Origin: Citrobacter freundii
GTDB taxonomy: Bacteria > Pseudomonadota > Gammaproteobacteria > Enterobacterales > Enterobacteriaceae
Assembly (NCBI RefSeq): GCF_011077955.1
Contig: NZ_JAALBX010000014.1
Span: forward strand, 1-64,000
DNA length: 64,000 bases
Direction of reading: 5' to 3'
Below the pieces are notes generated by a model, which did no database searches, was not told the origin of the DNA, and was given only the letters and a program-made list of their open reading frames with translations. Positions 59,939 to 64,000 of the stretch are shown piece by piece (within the stretch, counting starts at the first letter, position 1; each line of letters begins with the position of its first letter). The translations under genes were made by a program, and so were the position numbers.

Positions 59939-62617
59939 TCAGGCAGATTTTTTAGATTTCTTCTCAGCTTTCACCGGAGCGATTACCGCTTCCTGTGATG
60001 CGACTTCACTTTCGTTGTACTCGCGGCCATAGAAGGTATCCATCAGAATCTGTTTCAGTTCGGCGATCAGCGGGTAGCGCGGGTTAGCGCCGGTGCACTG
60101 GTCATCGAAGGCATCTTCAGACAGTTTATCAACGTGGGCCAGGAAGTCAGCTTCCTGCACGCCAGCTTCACGGATGGATTTAGGAATACCCAGTTCCGCT
60201 TTGATGCTTTCCAGCCACGCCAGCAGTTTCTCAATCTTCGCAGCAGTACGGTCGCCCGGTGCGCTCAGACCCAGATGGTCAGCAATTTCTGCATAACGAC
60301 GACGCGCTTGCGGACGGTCGTACTGGCTGAATGCGGTCTGTTTAGTCGGGTTGTCGTTCGCGTTGTAACGGATAACGTTACAAATCAGCAGGGCGTTAGC
60401 CAGGCCGTGCGGAATGTGGAACTGTGAACCCAGTTTGTGCGCCATTGAGTGACAAACACCCAGGAAGGCGTTAGCAAACGCGATACCAGCGATAGTTGCC
60501 GCACTGTGAACACGTTCACGCGCAACCGGGTTTTTAGACCCTTCGTGGTAAGACGCCGGCAGGTTTTCTTTCAGCAGTTTAAGCGCCTGCAGAGCCTGAC
60601 CGTCAGAGAACTCAGACGCCAGTACAGACACATAAGCTTCCAGTGCGTGAGTAACCGCATCCAGACCACCAAAAGCACACAGTGACTTCGGCATGTCCAT
60701 TACCAGATTCGCGTCAACAATCGCCATATCCGGGGTCAGAGCATAGTCAGCCAGCGGGTATTTCTGGCCGGTAGCGTCGTCGGTCACAACCGCAAACGGG
60801 GTAACTTCAGAACCGGTACCAGAAGTGGTGGTGACCGCGATCATTTTCGCTTTCACGCCCATTCTCGGGAACTTGTAGATACGTTTACGGATGTCCATAA
60901 AGCGCAGCGCCAGTTCTTCGAAGTGGGTTTCCGGGTGTTCGTACATAACCCACATGATTTTCGCGGCATCCATCGGGGAACCACCGCCCAGCGCGATAAT
61001 CACGTCTGGTTTGAAGGAATTCGCCAGTTCCGCGCCTTTACGAACCACAGACAAGGTCGGGTCAGCTTCAACTTCAAAGAACACTTCCACTTCAACGCCA
61101 GCGGCTTTCAGAACGGAGGTGATCTGGTCAGCGTAACCATTATTGAACAGGAAACGGTCAGTCACGATGAGCGCACGTTTGTGGCCATCAGTAATCACTT
61201 CATCCAGCGCGATTGGCAGTGAGCCGCGGCGGAAGTAGATAGATTTCGGAAGTTTGTGCCACAACATGTTTTCTGCTCGCTTGGCCACGGTTTTCTTGTT
61301 GATCAGGTGTTTCGGACCCACGTTTTCAGAGATGGAGTTACCACCCCATGAACCACAACCCAGCGTCAGAGACGGCGCAAGTTTGAAGTTGTACAGGTCA
61401 CCGATACCACCCTGAGAAGCCGGGGTGTTAATCAGAATACGCGCGGTTTTCATTTTGTCGCCGAACTGCTTAACGCGTTCTGGCTGGTTGTCCTGGTCGG
61501 TGTACAGGCAAGAGGTATGACCGATACCGCCCATTTCTACCAGTTTTTCAGCTTTAGCAACCGCGTCGTCAAAATCTTTGGCGCGATACATAGCAAGCGT
61601 CGGAGACAGTTTTTCGTGTGCAAACGGCTCGGACTCATCAACCACCGTCACTTCACCGATCAGGATCTTGGTGCCAGCAGGCACTTTGAAGCCTGCCAGT
61701 TCAGCAATTTTGGTTGCTGGCTGACCTACGATCGCGGCATTCAACGCGCCGTTTTTCAGGATGATGTCCTGAACAGCTTTCAGTTCGCTGCCCTGGAGCA
61801 TATAGCCGCCGTGGGTGGCGAAACGTTCGCGTACGGCGTTGTAAACAGAATCAACCACAACAACAGACTGCTCGGACGCACAAATTACGCCGTTATCGAA
61901 GGTTTTTGACATCAGCACAGAAGCGACAGCGCGTTTGATATCAGCGGTTTCATCGATGACAACCGGCGTGTTACCTGCGCCTACGCCGATAGCCGGTTTA
62001 CCGGAGCTATAAGCTGCTTTCACCATGCCTGGGCCGCCCGTTGCCAGAATCATATTGATATCCGGGTGGTGCATCAGGGCGTTAGACAATTCTACAGAAG
62101 GTTGATCGATCCAGCCGATAAGATCTTTCGGCGCGCCTGCTGCGATAGCCGCTTGCAGTACGATATCCGCCGCTTTATTGGTGGCATCTTTCGCACGTGG
62201 GTGCGGAGAGAAGATGATACCGTTACGGGTCTTCAGGCTGATTAATGATTTGAAAATCGCGGTAGAGGTTGGGTTAGTGGTCGGAACAATACCGCAAATA
62301 ATACCGATAGGTTCGGCGATAGTGATGGTCCCGAAGGTGTCGTCTTCAGACAGCACGCCACAGGTTTTTTCATCTTTATATGCGTTATAGATATACTCAG
62401 AAGCAAAGTGGTTTTTAATCACTTTATCTTCTACGATACCCATACCCGATTCAGCAACAGCCAGTTTCGCGAGGGGAATTCGAGCATCTGCGGCGGCCAG
62501 AGCGGCGGCACGGAAGATCTTGTCTACTTGCTCTTGAGTGAAGTTGGCGTATTCACGCTGGGCTTTTTTTACGCGCTCGACGAGTGCGTTAAGTTCAGCG
62601 ACATTAGTAACAGCCAT
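59939..62617 (-). CDS. adhE: Bifunctional aldehyde-alcohol dehydrogenase AdhE
   Basis: 892 residues (891 in E. coli). The N-terminal acetaldehyde dehydrogenase has its catalytic Cys in DNGVICASEQS, and the C-terminal iron-dependent alcohol dehydrogenase starts at ~450. Fe ligands are in the GGLDAVTHALEAYVS and FLGVCHSMAHKLGSQFHIPH region. It converts acetyl-CoA to ethanol via acetaldehyde during fermentation and forms spirosomes. The lysine-rich tail (PVKAEKKSKKSA) is usual. It has a long leader (477 bp to ychE). Confidence 0.98.
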   Translation of the reverse strand: MAVTNVAELNALVERVKKAQREYANFTQEQVDKIFRAAALAAADARIPLAKLAVAESGMGIVEDKVIKNHFASEYIYNAYKDEKTCGVLSEDDTFGTITIAEPIGIICGIVPTTNPTSTAIFKSLISLKTRNGIIFSPHPRAKDATNKAADIVLQAAIAAGAPKDLIGWIDQPSVELSNALMHHPDINMILATGGPGMVKAAYSSGKPAIGVGAGNTPVVIDETADIKRAVASVLMSKTFDNGVICASEQSVVVVDSVYNAVRERFATHGGYMLQGSELKAVQDIILKNGALNAAIVGQPATKIAELAGFKVPAGTKILIGEVTVVDESEPFAHEKLSPTLAMYRAKDFDDAVAKAEKLVEMGGIGHTSCLYTDQDNQPERVKQFGDKMKTARILINTPASQGGIGDLYNFKLAPSLTLGCGSWGGNSISENVGPKHLINKKTVAKRAENMLWHKLPKSIYFRRGSLPIALDEVITDGHKRALIVTDRFLFNNGYADQITSVLKAAGVEVEVFFEVEADPTLSVVRKGAELANSFKPDVIIALGGGSPMDAAKIMWVMYEHPETHFEELALRFMDIRKRIYKFPRMGVKAKMIAVTTTSGTGSEVTPFAVVTDDATGQKYPLADYALTPDMAIVDANLVMDMPKSLCAFGGLDAVTHALEAYVSVLASEFSDGQALQALKLLKENLPASYHEGSKNPVARERVHSAATIAGIAFANAFLGVCHSMAHKLGSQFHIPHGLANALLICNVIRYNANDNPTKQTAFSQYDRPQARRRYAEIADHLGLSAPGDRTAAKIEKLLAWLESIKAELGIPKSIREAGVQEADFLAHVDKLSEDAFDDQCTGANPRYPLIAELKQILMDTFYGREYNESEVASQEAVIAPVKAEKKSKKSA

Positions 62618-63094
62618 AAATGCTCTCCTGATAATGTTAAACTCTTTTAGTAAATCAGCTGTTCAAAACGTCAGTATAGACAGCATGAAACAGCTTGGGT
62701 CAAGACAATAAGTAACAGAGCACGACTACTTATTATTTACCGATTTACTAAAAGAGCCTTACCTGAAACATCACTTATTAATGACGTTGTTATCAATTGG
62801 GGCGTAATCAAGAGTACCCACTTCTGAGTATGAAATATGTGATCCTGATCAATTAATTTCAATGCTGACACCTTTCAGCAGGGGGTTTTTCCATTCATTT
62901 GTTAAATAAATTGTATTGATTACATCACGAAAATATATCATTACCATGAATACAACAAGTCCGTAACACCGCTTATTAATTCCATTATCTTGCAAAATAT
63001 CAGATAAATGTGCTGTTAAAGATCGTGACGCCAGTTCTGGTTTTACATTACATTACGCAAGCCCAAACCACTCTGAGATGCGGAGTTTCCCGAG
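62618..63094 (-). promoter_or_regulatory. adhE upstream region
   Basis: 477 bp, AT-rich, no gene. A GTGAT-CCTG-ATCAA box (62839-62852) resembles an FNR or CRP site. In E. coli adhE has a long, RNase III-processed leader and is controlled by Cra, Fis, NarL and RpoS; the long gap is consistent with that. Confidence 0.55.
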
Positions 63095-63739
63095 ATGCAG
63101 TCGCTTTTCGATATGCCGACCTATTTTAAATTTTTTATTGGATTGTTTGCGTTGGTGAACCCGGTAGGCATTATTCCCGTCTTTATCAGCATGACCAGCT
63201 ACCAAACTGCGGCGGCGCGCAATAAAACCAACCTGACGGCCAACCTTTCGGTTGCGATTATTCTCTGGACTTCATTATTTCTCGGCGACGGCATCCTGCA
63301 ACTTTTTGGGATATCCATCGACTCGTTTCGCATCGCTGGCGGTATTCTGGTGGTCACCATTGCCATGTCGATGATCAGCGGCAAACTCGGTGAAGACAAA
63401 CAGAACAAGCAGGAAAAATCAGAAACGGCTATCCGTGAAAGTATTGGCGTGGTGCCGCTTGCGTTGCCTTTAATGGCAGGCCCCGGCGCCATCAGTTCGA
63501 CGATTGTCTGGGGCACCCGTTTCCATTCGGTTATGCATCTTATCGGGTTTTCCATTGCCATCGCCCTGTTTGCCTTATGCTGTTGGGGCGTATTTCGTCT
63601 GGCGCCATGGTTAGTGAGATTACTGGGTCAGACCGGGATTAACGTCATCACGCGAATCATGGGCTTATTGCTTATGGCGCTGGGCATTGAATTTATCGTG
63701 ACCGGAATTAGAGCTTTATTTCCAGGACTTGCCGCCTGA
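63095..63739 (+). CDS. ychE: MarC-family inner-membrane protein YchE
   Basis: 214 residues and six membrane helices. MarC signatures include ALVNPVGIIPVFISMT, the hydrophilic GKLGEDKQNKQEKSETAIRE loop, and PLALPLMAGPGAISSTIV. The function is unknown in enterobacteria. It is divergent from adhE. In E. coli the opp operon follows, and the last 261 bp here hold no gene, consistent with an oppA upstream region. Confidence 0.95.
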   Translation: MQSLFDMPTYFKFFIGLFALVNPVGIIPVFISMTSYQTAAARNKTNLTANLSVAIILWTSLFLGDGILQLFGISIDSFRIAGGILVVTIAMSMISGKLGEDKQNKQEKSETAIRESIGVVPLALPLMAGPGAISSTIVWGTRFHSVMHLIGFSIAIALFALCCWGVFRLAPWLVRLLGQTGINVITRIMGLLLMALGIEFIVTGIRALFPGLAA

Positions 63740-64000
63740 TTCGCTTTCATTCGAAAAGGCGTCAGCAAATTTATTTGCTATTTCTGTTGCATAGTGACGA
63801 AAGGGCGTCTACGGCGTCCTTAATATAATAAAAAAGAATTACCCGTTTGACCCTTTCTTATCAAACAATTAAAAGCTGCGGTTTTATAATTTGTTTATTT
63901 ATTCCCCATTTGAGCTGTTATTTCTCTCACAACCATCTCTGGTGCTTGCCGCAACATTACTGAAATGATATTAGTAATTTTGTCGCTATCGTAGACAAAT

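Overview
The window is chromosomal DNA of a gamma-proteobacterium of the family Enterobacteriaceae. Gene order and protein sequence from about 5.3 to 63.7 kb follow the ychF-pth-ychH-dauA-prs-ispE-lolB / hemA-prfA-prmC-sirB2-sirB1-kdsA / chaABC-ychN / narL-narX / narK / narGHJI / tyrTV / purU / ychJ / rssB / galU / hns / tdk / adhE / ychE block known from Escherichia and Salmonella. An assimilatory nitrate cluster (nasR-nasFEDCBA, best known from Klebsiella) sits between ychN and ychP, and galU is followed by ugd and a UDP-glucuronate epimerase gene. This points to the Enterobacter/Klebsiella/Kosakonia/Cronobacter side of the family. The genus cannot be fixed from the sequence alone.

Layout. 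(1) 1-5.2 kb is an AT-rich accessory island: the end of an IS3-family transposase, seven exact 50-bp tandem repeats, an orphan colicin E3-type RNase domain, a small protein plus ImmA/IrrE metallopeptidase pair, a two-domain metallophosphoesterase, and a decayed tyrosine integrase beside ychF. (2) 5.3-22.2 kb is core housekeeping: translation quality and termination (pth, prfA, prmC), PRPP synthesis (prs), isoprenoids (ispE), lipoprotein localisation (lolB), haem (hemA), Kdo (kdsA), cation transport and glutathione turnover (chaABC), with a MerR/TipAS regulator and a small unknown gene as local additions. (3) 22.3-33.4 kb is assimilatory nitrate use: NasR, a sigma-54 promoter and leader attenuator, the NasFED transporter, one very long protein joining NasC and NasB with a NirD-like tail, and nitrate reductase NasA. 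(4) 34-50.6 kb is nitrate respiration (narXL, narK, narGHJI). It is interrupted between narK and narG by a type VI secretion cargo island (candidate effector, membrane immunity protein, Hcp, a broken Tle1 lipase and its lipoprotein immunity protein). (5) 50.6-64 kb holds a highly structured narI terminator, rtT repeats and two tRNA-Tyr genes, purU, ychJ, rssB, galU-ugd-uge, hns, tdk, adhE and ychE.

How the genes work together. Nitrate is the main theme. NarX/NarL sense it and are expected to control narK and narGHJI together with FNR (FNR boxes are visible). NasR acts on the nas leader RNA, so that import and reduction to ammonium respond to nitrate as well as nitrogen status through sigma-54. 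The two accessory islands carry toxin- and conflict-type genes in a base composition unlike the core. The best candidates for undescribed biology are the 2158-3681 phosphoesterase, the adjacent small-protein/ImmA pair, and the 40286-41704 effector-immunity-Hcp set.
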